Shown one piece after another: positions 1 to 12,900 of a DNA stretch of 64,000 nucleotides (position 1 is the stretch's first letter; every line of letters starts with the position of its first letter). Below the pieces are notes generated by a model. It was not told the origin of the DNA, did not search any database, and was given only the letters and a program-made list of their open reading frames with translations. This stretch comes from Plasmodium malariae (lineage: Eukaryota; Apicomplexa; Aconoidasida; Haemosporida; Plasmodiidae), in NCBI RefSeq assembly GCF_900090045.1, contig NC_041787.1:1880001-1944000 (forward strand). Reading direction: 5' to 3'. Made by a program: the position numbers and the translations under genes.

Positions 1-1044
1 AATAAGTCATTTAAAAAATATAATTATAATTAAAAAGGTTAAGAAGTTGTTAAGGTTTTGCATATATTTAAGTTTTCATATTTATAAACAACTCTATTTG
101 AATACATATATGGGTAGAATATGTATATGTTTACCTGACAAAAATATAAGTACAAATATAGTAAGGGATAAATTATATAATAAAATTAGTAAATCCATAT
201 TATACTCCTCATTCTTCTTTTTTTTCAATAATAGTAAAAAAATTAAAACTACGCCAATAAATTTTATGTACAATTTATTTCATTTAATAAATATAAATAA
301 TCCCTTAACGAGGGAGCGAATGAAAACACTCCATTCCTTAGTGAAGACCTTGAACATTATTAAGGAACAAACATATAGCAACTTTGAACATTGCTTTTTT
401 AATATTGAAAAAAATAAAATAATAGATATTGTAAATTATTTCATATTCAACAGTTTTATGAAAAATTGTGATATTAACTACCATTATATTTATTACTACT
501 TAAAAATTGTAAACAGTACCTACTTGTATTATAGCCAAAAAAATATTATAATAAAAGAGAGAGATCTTTTGAACGATGCGAACATTTTAGTTAATCCAAA
601 CTTTACTAGTGATACTATTACAGTGGAAAACAAAATTAATGAAAAAGTGGAAAAAATAATTGCGCAAAATATTTTATTTTATTCTTATAATTTTGAGACT
701 GTGAAGAACATAGAAATGATAACTTATTTTATATGCCCTAATTACATGTTCATAAATAATGTGTACAACAATATAAACATATACTTATTCGATAATCGGA
801 ACTATAACAGCAAAAAATTGTTTTTCAATTTTTTTTTCAATCATAAATATATATTCGATATCTCGCTTCAACAGTTTGTCTTTGTGATTTACTCCTTGAG
901 TTTCCATTTGTAAGAGGAAAAATAAGATGGGCTGATGGGAATTTACCCAGTGCGCTCGGACATGTTTACCTGTGGGCATGTGTGTATGTATGCCTGTGTT
1001 TGTGCACATCCGCAAGTAGAGACGACAGTACATAGGATGCTTTA

Positions 1045-1081
<37 letters not shown>

Positions 1082-3330
1082 CAGGACGTGCCCCTTCGAT
1101 TTGTGCAGAAATTATCTGTGTTATCACCAGATATGCATCCAGGTGTTTCTGAAGAGAGTGCTCATTTTAATTAAAAAGGAAAATAAGGAGGACCTAGGAG
1201 ATGATATCATTATGAACATCATATGTACCAAGTGTAATGTGATGCAAGAAAGGATAATAAACATTCAATTTTCATTTAGCGAATTTTTATTAAGTATTAT
1301 ACATTCTGATAATTGTATCAATGTACAGTGCAACCATAATGGCAGAAACAACAGTTATGAGCTGAATTTTAAAAATATAAAAATATGTTTTCATATACAT
1401 GATAGCGATATATATAAGACTATTTTTCCATACAAATCAGGTATAATACATCGTCATATAAATAATGATGTGACAATAAATAAGAATAAAAAAGGAATAG
1501 ACAATAATAGAGATAAGAGCACAGGGAGATTCAGTAGTAATGTTTGGTTATGTGTGAGCGAGAAAAAATATAAATGCAAAAGTAGGATCGCAACTAAAAA
1601 ATTGATAAGAAATTATATTAAAAAAAATATAAAAAGAATCATATATAATAATGTTTTTTACTATTTCCCTTGTAAATGTGTGACAAGAAGATATGGATGC
1701 AAATACGAGAATATGAAGAAGCGAAAGGAACAGCATGTATATACAAATTTTAATCTTTATAACATTATAGAAAATTTTCCATTCTTCACTAGTTCAATGT
1801 TACCAATGTATTGCTCCTTAAAATATTTAATTTATAATTGTGTAATAAAATATTATAGATTGAAGAACAAACACTTATATGTACAATCACACAGAACAAG
1901 GCGTAAGAAAGAACATTTTTATAATCCCTATTCCCCTTTGTACTTTAAAAATAAATGCAAAAAATGCAAGTACATAAAAATTTCAAACTTTTCTACCTTA
2001 GGATTTTTTAATGTCTTATTTATTATAAAAAGAATTTTTTATAATTTTTATATTTCATTGAATTTCCTCATTGGTGTACTAAACAAGAATATGTTTATTA
2101 AAATTAATGAAATATTTTATTGTGTTAATAATAGATATTATTTTGTTGAGGATAATTTTCTACTTATAAAAGAGAACTTTAACAAAAGTGAAGAAAAGAG
2201 GGGAAAGGAAGAATCGAATTTGGACAGCATTAGAGCAAGTCGCGTAAGTGAAATTTGTATGCAGGATAAAAATGGCTTAATAAAGAGTGTTATAGATGAA
2301 GAGAAGAACAACGACAAAGCAGATAGAGAAATAAATAATATGAATGTTTATACCCATACAATAAATATGAACAGTGAGAGGGTAGTATTATATAGAAATC
2401 AAAAGGAGTCAGAATACCAAGGTGAAGAAACGGACGCAGTGGAAATTTGCAGTTCTTGTACAAACGTAGTTACCTCCAAACCAATAGAGAGTAATCATAA
2501 TATATATATTTTAAACAACATTAACCGTATTAAAGAAAATTTAATAAAGCAATTTATATTATACAGGAAATTTAAAAACAAGATGGAACGTTATAGGAAA
2601 TATTTAATTAGAGTGCTAGTCATTTTTTATTTTTACGCTGTTGTGTATTTAAAAAAGAAGCAGTTTTTCTTAGACATTGAAATATTTTTTTCATTTTACA
2701 TTATGATGTTAGAAAAATTAAATTTAAAAATTCAAAAGAATATCGAAAAAATGGAAAAATTAATGGATAAACAAAATTTGCGGTATTTGCACTTTTTTGC
2801 AAAAGGTAGAGAGAGGATAGAAAAAAAATGGGCAACCAAAATGGGTAGAAAGCAAAAGCAGAAGCAAAAGCGGATGAACTTACATCCCCCCATGCGTAAG
2901 ATCAAGATGAACAAAAGATACATTAACAGTAAAAAAGAGCTGGTAAAAAAATGGAAGGACTCAAAAACGAAGTATGCAAAGCTATGTACAATAAGGGAAA
3001 AACGCTCTTTCTCCAATTTATCATATTTTAAAAAATTTAGTGGAAATAAATCGGAATTGGACAATTATTTTTACTTCGTTCGTGAGTATGACGTTCGTAT
3101 GTTATATATGAAGGAATCCTATTACATATACAATATAGAGAGTTATCGAAAAAAAAAATATATAGATGATATGAGCAAAGAGGAATTTGAAAATTCTAAC
3201 AAGAAACTATTTTATATGCACATATTAAAGATAATTGATTCGGCGAAAAATGAAGTAGAGTGGTATAACAAAAATGGGGAAATGCGGGACATGGAGCAGC
3301 GGCAAAAAGTGGAGCGAAAAATACAAGGGG

Positions 3331-3361
<31 letters not shown>

Positions 3362-6300
3362 CGCCTTTTTATATAACCAAAGTGATATATCCAATTTGAT
3401 ATTTAACGCTTTAATATCGGATGATTATAAGACACAGTTGAAGCAAATTTTTGACAAAGAGAATGAAAAAATAATGAATGAAATGGGAAAAGTTGAGGAT
3501 AAAGATGAAGATGAGGATGAAGTTAAAGTTGACCGTGAGGATGATAGAAAAAACGTAGTTGTAAAAAAGAAAAATGATGCGAATAAAAGGGAGAGACTAA
3601 ATAATAGTAATCACAGTGCTGAAGTACTATATGCACATGTTAAGAAATTTTTAAAGAAAAATATAAGCAAACTGTCAAATCACTTTCTTAAGAATAATCG
3701 GATAAATGTTTTTTTAAATTGCAAAAATAATGATGTCGTAATAATTGTTCTAAATGATAATGTTTCAGTGTATATATATTTTCCTTTACAATTTTATTAT
3801 TTACGAAAATTATTATGCAAAAGGGAAAGCATTTTTTTGAAATCTCTTACAAAAAGTAATTACATAAATTTTGATCATAAAAAAAGGCATTTTGTAAAGA
3901 GTTATGATGATAGGTATATTATAAAGGAAATAAATAAACATGAATTTAAATCCTTCATTAGTAGATACAAAGAATTTTTTCAACACTTCTCAGACATTTT
4001 TTTCCGATTCAAAAAATCCCTCTTGTGCTTTATGTACGGTTTATATCAAATCGAAATGAAAAAAAAAAATAGAAAAACAATAAAAACATATATTATTTTA
4101 GAAAATGTTAAAATTGAAAATACGAATTCTAAAATATTAATTTTTGATATTAAAGGTGCAAGGAAAAAGAAAAACTTGCAAAAATTAATGAAGCAAAACA
4201 AAAAGAGTAGTGTGCCTCTTATTTTTGAAAAAGATGATACCATTTCACTGAATACATCTAAAATTATGACTGAAAAAAAAGACATTCTGGATGATAACTC
4301 TTCTGGCATATCTGCCAATATGAAATATTTTACCAAATATCTTCGAATGGAAAAGCAAGTAAACTTTAAGTGCATTCCCAATAGAGGGGAAGATCAACAA
4401 ACGGAGGTAAAAAAAGCAAGTGTGATTTATAGTAAAAAAAATTATTTGAAGTTCCTTTCTCTGAATAATCCTGACAGGGCAAGGGAACAGGAAAAAGGGG
4501 AAAAAAATGATGAGGACGTTGTTGCTGAAAAAAAGAGTTCACACCAACAACAGGATGTCAAAGAACAAGTAGGTGAACATGGAAATGAGGCGGAGGAGGA
4601 GGAGTATGAGAAGAAGGAGGACGTTGTGCGACTAGCAAAGATAAATGACGTAGGAAAACAGAAAGAAAAGAAAAATAAGCCGAAGGAAAAATATCCAACG
4701 GTGCAAACAGATAAAAAACAAAGAAGTGCTTATATCAGGATTAGAAGAAATAACGAGGAAAGGATGAAAAGTATTTATGCAAACATGAGGAAAAAAATGT
4801 TATATGGATTATACTATAATGAGGAATCATCAAAGAGGCATCATTTAATAGTGGACAAATTAAAGAAATACACATTTTTAACGAATAATCGAAAAAATGC
4901 CCAGTTATTGATGAATAGGAAAAAAAAGGAAAAAAGAAAGCATTGTACAGAGACGATAGATGATGAAGAGGAGAATAGGAATATTTTTCTAAACGCTATT
5001 GTGCATGATATAAGAATGTATCTATTTTTAAATAACAAAATACTAAAATTAATAAAAAAGAAAAATATACGCAAAAAAAAACATAAAATAAAATGTAAAA
5101 AAAAGAAATTAAGGAATAAGTACTTATACGGTATGAAGGCTACACTACATTTTTTAACAAAGAAAAAAGAATATATTTTAAGTAAAGACAATTTAAAGAG
5201 ATGTAAAGTAAATCATAAAAAGAGATATGAAGAAGGAACGTTTGATTTTTTAAATAAAGAATCTACAGATAGCAAAAATTTTGACAATTTAAATTCAATA
5301 GAAAAATACAACAATTTTTTAATAGATAATTACAACTCTTTAAAAGGTTATACCATCCTATTTGATGATAACTTTAGGGATTTTATTAAATCTAAGGTAA
5401 TTAATTTAGAATATAATGATTATAAATATTTAATGGATTCATTAAATGAGGATACGAACTTTTTAAGTTCTCAAGATATCATGGATTATTCTCTACTTAT
5501 ACATATAGATATATCAAATTTTGAAATAATTTTTAAAATTATTGATTATTTAAGACCATATACATGGGACAAATCAGTAGAAAATTTCAGCAAAAGTGTA
5601 TTGTATTTAACAAAAGGATATAGACCAACTATTATACAGTCTGAATATTATAAAAAAAGATTCTTAAGTAATATTAAAAAATATATATTTTATTATATTC
5701 CAATTTATTCTCTTAAAAAAAAAATTGTTTTTAAAATAGGTAATAGTAAGGGCACATTTCCAGTGGTAACCTTAGATAAAAGTCATCCATACAAAACGTA
5801 CTTTTTTTATAATCTCTTTAATATAATAATAAGATATTATACCAATTTCTATGTATATATGAAATTATTTAATTCCAATAATAGGTTATTGCATGAAAAC
5901 TGTTTTGCTAAAAATATTTATTCCCAAAAGAATATTATGATTTTTTTAAGTTATTACTTTAAAGAGTATTTCATACAAAATAATGAAGAAAAAAAGGAAA
6001 ACTATATCCATCTTTCGGATCCCTATTCTCATTTAAAAAATATAACCACTTGTAATTTCTTCCCATATAACGTATATTCAGACTCCCTCAAAAAGGTATT
6101 GACCATATGTGATACTAATAGGAATGAACAAAAAATGTTAGCAATAAAATATAATAGTAGCAACATTGATAGCAACATGCCTTATTTCAATAAGGAGCAG
6201 ACTACTAATATAATATATGAAGATAGCGAATATCTGCATAGTATTGTTTTACCTTACATCACATTGGAGCAATGCGCCTTGCGCAGTAGCAATAATGATG

Positions 6301-6797
6301 GTAATACTGGCAATACAGCATGTAGAAACACAGTAAGTGGTAACAACATTGATAACCTCTTCCCAGCCTTTAGCAAGAACAATATTTGTTTTTCTAACTG
6401 CTCGGGGAATGTTGACTTGGCAAGTTACATGCCGGGTATTTCAAAAATGAACTCAAATTTTTTTAGTTCAAATAATTACTTTGACGAAGCAGAATTTGAG
6501 AAATTAAAAAAGAAATTTTATAAAAGAATTTCTGAATTTCAAATAAAAATTTTAAAAAATTTACAAAAAAATAAATTGAAAATTGAAAATGCTTCCTACT
6601 ATGTTCAAAATAATGTGTACCTGGAAATGAATGATGTGAATATGCATTATACGAATATAAATTATTTAGATGCTTTTAACATTTTTAATATTTGTGAAAA
6701 TAGTTTTAACAATAAATGCAAAAGGGGAAGGCGCCGAAAAAAAGAACAAATCCTTTTGTATATTCCGTCCTATTTTCTCTTCGTTTTGAATAAGTAG
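1..6797 (+). CDS. FAB1: FAB1/PIKfyve-type phosphatidylinositol 3-phosphate 5-kinase, 3' part
   Basis: The frame is open to base 1, so the 5' end lies outside the window. Exons seen: <1-909 and 1085-6797. The 175-nt intron (donor GTAAGA, acceptor after a long poly-T) joins in phase, the split Leu codon being TT/G. Just after the junction (about 1089-1400) are paired Cys and His motifs (CPFDLCR, CTKC, CNH) that fit the conserved Cys-rich region of Fab1 proteins. The lipid-kinase N-lobe is at about 3770-4170: YFPLQFYYLRKLL, then DDRYIIKEI with the presumed ATP lysine, then FDIKGA in place of the usual DLKGS. A low-complexity insertion of about 390 codons follows. The C-lobe is at about 5340-5690, with IMDYSLL, IIDYLRPYTWDK and PTIIQSEYYKKRF. 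About 365 further residues follow the kinase domain, an unusual extension. In other eukaryotes the enzyme makes PI(3,5)P2 on endolysosomal membranes. Family assignment is firm; activity is inferred. Confidence 0.87.
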
Positions 6798-6892
6798 CCA
6801 AAGCCACAAGAAAAGTTATGTGAGATGGTGGTGAAAAATGGGAAGATCCACATGTTGAATGGAGGAAACGTTTCTAATTGGTTAATAGCCCT

Positions 6893-7457
6893 TTATTTTA
6901 TTATACTCTATTTTGTTTTATTATATTTTATTCTATTCTATTTTGTTTTATTCTATTTTATTATACACTATTTTGTTTTATTATATTTTATTCTATTCTA
7001 TTTTGTTTTATTCTATTTTATTATACACTATTTTGTTTTATTATATTTTATTCTATTCTATTTTGTTTTATTCTATTTTATTATACACTATTTTGTTTTA
7101 TTATATTTTATTCTATTCTATTTTGTTTTATTATATTTTATTCTATTTATTTTGTTTTATTCTATTTTATTATACACTATTTTGTTTTATTATATTTTAT
7201 TCTATTCTATTTTGTTTTATTATATTTTATTCTATTCTATTTTGTTTTATTCTATTCTATTTTGTTTTATTCTATTCTATTTTGTTTTATTCTATTCTAT
7301 TTTGTTTTATTCTATTTTATTATACACTATTTTGTTTTATTATATTTTATTCTATTCTATTTTGTTTTATTCTATTCTATTTTGTTTTATTATATTTTAT
7401 TCTATTCTATTTTGTTTTATTCTATTTTGTTTTATTATATTTTATTTTTATTTTTTT
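6893..7457. repeat. 60-bp minisatellite built from TTTTA/TTCTA pentamers
   Basis: From about 6900 the sequence repeats with a 60-base period; the blocks starting at 6961, 7021 and 7081 are nearly identical. It then degrades into shorter mixtures of TTTTATTCTA, TTTTGTTTTATTA and TTATACACTA pieces up to about 7457. The forward strand is almost free of A-rich runs, so there is strong strand asymmetry. All three forward frames stay open because the pentamers contain no stop codon in most registers. Confidence 0.93.
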
Positions 7458-8614
7458 TTTTTGTAAATTTTTAAAACAGCACACTGCCTGCAATCTGTAC
7501 CGCATGTTGTAAATATGTGTATTTATATGAAGTTACGCTTTGTTACCATTTGCCGTTTATTTTTGTTCTTTTGATAAAAAAGGCTGATATGTTATATTAT
7601 AAATGTATATGCTTTTTAACGAGGTAATTGTTTTTGTATATATTTTATTAATTTTATTTTGCATTTTTTTTTTTTTTTTTTGGCTTGTTATTTGGAGTTA
7701 TATAAATCTTGTAATTTTGTTCCACAAACGTACAGTAATATTTGTATTATTCCGTTGCTGCTATAAAATATATCAAAAGTTTGAACAATTGGACAGTTGG
7801 ACAGCTGCTATTTGTTAGTGTTGTACTAGGTCTTTTGTGTTCACTTTGATTTTTTGTGTGTTATTTTATTTTTTTTTTTCATAATTTGCAATTCCTTAGT
7901 ATTGTTAATATAACTCTGATATGTTTCATCCCATTTAATTGAAATATTACGCATTTTTCCGACATACAGTTATGCTTGTATTTATTTATTTATATTTAAA
8001 CCAATTTTAACTATTTAAAAATAAGGAAAAAATACAAGAACGTTATTATGGCTGACTTTGAGTATCGCCCTATGGACTTATATTTATTATTGTAATTTTT
8101 TACAATGTATGAAGGTATGTGGTTCAGTGGTGTATGATGTAAAAGGTTTGTTGTGCTTAATAAAAAAGAAAAAAGGTACACACACACACACGAAGTTAAT
8201 ATAATAAAATAATAACAAATGTGTGATAAGTATCAGATAGGGTATCTTCTTATTATAGTAAAATAAAAAGAGAAAAACAAAAATTTTGTAACGATGTATC
8301 ACTGCCTTATTGACGTATCTCAAAATGGCACACCATATGTTTAATTCGTTTTTTTTTTTTTTTTTTCAAAAATATCCATAACATTTATGTTCTGTTGTAT
8401 ATTATTTATTAGTGGATGAAATTCTGAATATATCTAAAAACAGTTTTCCTTATAACTAAAATGTTATAGGGCATAAATCTATACATTCAAAATGAATTTT
8501 TTCGTTACAACGAATGGTTAGTATGTATGTACGTACTGGCTGTATATATAGTTCTTTTTTTTTTTTTTTTTTTTTGACTGCTATAAGTGCATACATTGAA
8601 TAAAGTGCAGGTAA

Positions 8615-8617
<3 letters not shown>

Positions 8618-8664
<47 letters not shown>
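8618..8664. repeat. (TA)n microsatellite
   Basis: An uninterrupted alternating TA tract of about 47 bases in the spacer upstream of NTF2. Confidence 0.95.
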
Positions 8665-8671
<7 letters not shown>

Positions 8672-10038
8672 CTTATATATATGTGCTTATGTATATATAA
8701 CATAGCTGTGATGAAAAAATAAAATATAGCGTTCCATTTATCTTTGTCAAGTAGCTAGTACTGCTAGTAGGAATAGCTTATAAAACACATCTTGGTCATA
8801 TACGTGTGCCATAAATATTATATATTACTAGGCAATATTTATATTACCAAAAATAGCGTGCGCACATTTCAAGAAAGCAATCAGAAAGGTAAAAAATGAA
8901 AATAAAGGGAAAAAAAAAAAAAAAAAAAGGAAATAATATTTCTATATGACGTCAGCTTGAAAGTTCATCTTTTTTTCTTTTGTTTTATTATTTTTCTCTT
9001 TTTTATATGTTCCATAACTAAAATTTGCATTTGCAATTTTAGTATTGTGCACACGCACAGTTTTATTATGTACATATATAATATACATATTGTAAACTAA
9101 TTTGAAATAGATTTATAAGAACTAGGGGATCTATGATTTATAATGTTTTCTACACAATATTTTATAAAAACATAAAAGGTAAATATTTAAAACATGTTGG
9201 CTAAAAAGTGTACTATTTATTTGCTTACAAGTATTTGACCTTTTGTAAATATATATATAAGCTCAAAGAATATAAAAAAGGCACACAAAAACAAGAGGTT
9301 ATGAAACTTAAGTATGTATGTATGTATGTATGTATGTATGTACGTAGTATATGCTATACGAATGTACATAATATTTATTGTATATATATATATTTTTAAA
9401 ATGAAATAATATAAACACGATTTATCCTTTTTAATGAACCATCTGCACCGCAAATAAAAAAAAGAAAAGAAATTTTTTTTTTTTTAATTTAACGTTTTTT
9501 TATATCTACAACTCTTTGTCATATTAAAAGGTGCTAAGTTGAAGTGTTTTACCTTCAAATTTCTTTGGGCGTGACATAAAGAGATGATAACTCGCATCAT
9601 ACATGTGTATCATATGTATATATAATATAATACACTACATTGTAGCATGTTTTATTTTTTTTTATTTTTTTTTATCTATCACTTTCTCATCTTTTTCAGT
9701 ATTATAACCCGAAAGAAGAAAATTCGTAATGTAGTAAATAAAATTTAAAAAATTCAAGAAATAAAAAAAAAAAAAAAGCATATATTTTTATTTACTTAAA
9801 AATTATATAACATTTTAAAAATAAAAAAATCGAAGAAAGAGAAAAAAAAAATAAGAAGCATATTATGTCGAAATTAAGCAAATTTTATATAAAATTTTAG
9901 AGAACATACCATTTTTTATTTTTCTTCATCGCTGCATTCTGCAAATATTAATATACGAGCACAGTTTTGTTTATTAAAACTATACTTCCTTCTATTAATC
10001 GTTTTATTTTTTCTTATTTTATTTTTTATTTATAAAAA

Positions 10039-10932
10039 ATGGATATGCTAAATCCACAATTCGAAGAGATCGGAAAGGAATTTGTGAACCATTACTTTCA
10101 GTTATTTAATACAGGAAGGTTATAAAAATTTGAAATTAGTAAAAAAAATAAGCAAAATAAGCAAAATAAGCAAAATAAACAAAATAAACAAAATAAAGAA
10201 AAAAATTGACCTACCATTAATATATAGCCTTTTTCCTAGACTAAATTAGCGCATATATATATGTATATACACATGTTAACCTGCGCAAAGTTTACATTCG
10301 TATGTATATGTATATATATATATATACATGCTTTCATATATACACACATGTAAATGTGTTTATTGCATTTATCCCCTGTATTTAGAAACGAACTAGCCGC
10401 GTTATATAAAGACATTAGTATGATGAGCTTTGAAAACGACCAGTGTAGAGGAACAAGTCAAATAATAGAACGTTTGAATAAATTGCCTCCAACAGTGGTT
10501 CATAAATGTTTAAGTTTAGATATACAACCAACTCCAAACAACGGAATATTAATCTTAGTATGTGGAGATATTATTATTGAAGAGAATAAACCATTAAAGT
10601 TCGTTAGAAGTTTTCATCTTTTCCCTTTACCTAGTGGAGGCTATTTTAGTAACAATTTATTTTATTATGTACTTATGTCTTTTGCACTGATATATCATGT
10701 GCTTTTTACGTATAAAGCTTGTTCTTGTTCATATAGTTGTTTGTATAGTTATTCATGTGGTTAATCTCGTTCTTGTTCATATAGTTGTTTGTATAGTTAT
10801 TCATATGGTTAATCTTGTTCTTGTTCATATCCATATTCGTATCCATATTCATATTCTTTTATTTACGTTCCTTCCTTTTTTTTTTTTTTTTTTTTAGTTT
10901 TTAATGACTTATTCAGGTTTTGCATTAGTTAA
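10039..10932 (+). CDS. NTF2: Nuclear transport factor 2 (NTF2)
   Basis: Three exons close in phase: 10039-10118, 10386-10648 and 10898-10932, giving 125 residues, the usual NTF2 size. Junctions are GTTATA...TTTAG and GTAACA...TTTAG. The protein starts MDMLNPQFEEIGKEF and contains the family signatures FVNHYFQLFNTGR, LYKDISMMSFE, RLNKLPP and DIQPTPNNGILILVCG, ending FNDLFRFCIS. NTF2 forms a homodimer that carries RanGDP into the nucleus through FxFG nucleoporins; that role is known for the family. Intron 1 (10119-10385) carries a small AAGCAAAAT repeat array and intron 2 (10649-10897) a repeat of about 50 bp. The ATG follows the A-rich context typical of Plasmodium starts. Confidence 0.95.
10718..10860. 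repeat. Tandem repeat of about 50 bp in NTF2 intron 2
   Basis: Two nearly identical copies starting CTTGTTCTTGTTCATATAG, at about 10718 and 10767, are followed by a diverged third partial copy near 10816. They lie wholly inside the intron, just upstream of its poly-T acceptor tract. Confidence 0.8.
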
Positions 10933-12900
10933 GTGAACATAACTTAAGGCATAGAGTATGAGGGGGAACATTGTTATTAAGTTTTTATTTATCTCATTTT
11001 ATATAAATTGATTTCAGTTTATCTACATATATTGCAGTTTATGTACATTTATTTCAGTTCATCTATACAAATCTTAATTTATCTCATTAATTATTTTTTT
11101 TTTATTTTATTTTATTTTTTTTTTTGAATCAATTTAATAATTCAACAGTTTAACAATGTAGCATTTTAATGGTTTAACTATTTAGCAATTTAATAGTTTT
11201 ATTAATTATTTATTCTATTTATGGTTATTATATGTCTAATTCTGCTTCATTTTCATATATATTATTTTAAGGTAAGTCTTAGGAGCAATTAGAAAGGAAT
11301 AAAAAAAAAAAATAAAAATATTATTTTATATTTTATTAATAGAAAAGAAATGTTTCATCTACGCACGCAATTAATATTGTGTACATACATATATGTATAC
11401 ATATATGTACGTATAAACTTTATAGACACGCATATGATTTGGTTCAATATTTTTTTCCTCTATAATGGTATAATGATACATAAAAAATATATTAAATTTA
11501 AAATAAGTTTATATTTGAAGCAACCTTCCATTTTGAAGGGAGAAATAATAATAGCCTTTCCAAAAACATTTTGTTGAAATACTTAAAAAAGAAATGATGA
11601 ATTAGAGTTTTTCATAAATCTGCAATTTGTATTTTATAAAGATATTAATCTTATAAGTTGACTCAGAAAAGACTAAATAAGAAATTTACAATGGAAAGGA
11701 ATACACGAATGTACGAAATAATGTAACATCATTCTTTTATTTTAATTTGTAATCCTCCATTTATATAATTGTATGATGTAATACTTTAGCATAATAAAAA
11801 AAAAATATATATATATATTATTTTGTAATATAAATGTAATTAAGTTATATAGTACCCTTTTTTTTTAAGCGTAGTTTATTATGAAATTTATAAGGATGTT
11901 ATAAAATTTACTATATTATTTTTAGGTATGTGAGCGAAAATTTATCCTCACGTGTGTGTATAATGTGCTTACAAATAGTATAATAATTATGCCTAAATAT
12001 TTTAACCCACATAAGTGTTGTTTTTTTAATTTTTTTTGGAAAATTTTCATGGGCAATCAGTTTTGTTTAATTTATGTGTACCTATTGTGTACATATCCTT
12101 ATATATACATTACCTCATATATTTACTGTGTATAAATTCCACAGTTTTTCCTTTCCTTTTGTGCAATATAATTCATTCCTATATATATTTGTCCAGAAAT
12201 ACACAAATAAAAAGAAAAAGTTAAAGAAAATGTTCCATTTACCCTTTGCCTTTAAGACTTATTTTAGCGAAAATGCAAATGCCACACGAAAAAGCAGACA
12301 CAATTTTTCTTTTATTTATTTTTCAAAATGGGGAGGCATTTCTAACAAGTGCTAATTAAATGTATTCACACATACATATACATATGAATATACATATATA
12401 AATATGTTATACGAGTATATACATGTTTAATACATACACGAATATGTTTATACATTTACAAATATGTACGCATACAAATATGTTTATACCCATACAAATA
12501 CGTTATACACGTACAATTATGTACATACATGTACCATCTCTTATTAGACAAAAAATACTTGTGATGACTTTTTTGTCTACTAGTATTATTTATAATACCT
12601 TTCCATTTTTTACAATCTTATATTTAAAATAAGGCAAATTTATCATGCGAAAGGAAAAAAAAGAGGAAAATGGTAACGCATTTTTTTTGTTAGTAAATAT
12701 TTGCAAATTGTTTCATAGTAAAAAGTGCGTAGTTTTATTCACAAAAATAGTATAGTTTTCCGCATAAAAATCGCATAATTTTACCCACAAAAACAGCATA
12801 GTTTTACCAACAAAAGCATACGTAAGTTCTATTTCCCCCCCCTTTCCCCTATACCTTTATGTAATTTAAAAAATTGCCCTTATTTTTAAGAAAAATATAA
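10933..12900. other. Intergenic region between NTF2 and the MORN gene
   Basis: About 2 kb without a supported gene. There are poly-T and poly-A runs and a degenerate series of ACATATGAATATACAT-like steps at about 12370-12530. Short open frames at 11350, 12036 and 12423 are low complexity and have no recognisable motif. The final part presumably holds the promoter of the MORN gene. Confidence 0.65.

Larger units (their letters stand above)
6798..10038. other. Long AT-rich intergenic region between FAB1 and NTF2
   Basis: About 3.2 kb with no convincing gene. It contains a 60-bp minisatellite (6893-7457), poly-T tracts near 7660, 8350 and 8555, a short CA run near 8177-8192, a (TA)n tract near 8618-8664 and a poly-A tract near 8909. 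Open frames of 60-80 codons here are low complexity or lack gene-like composition. It presumably includes the FAB1 3' UTR and the NTF2 promoter. Confidence 0.7.

Noticed and set aside
6825..7512. Three overlapping + strand open frames of about 200 codons
   Set aside because: They are all readings of the 60-bp TTTTA/TTCTA minisatellite, and give only Phe/Ile/Leu/Tyr repeats in every frame.
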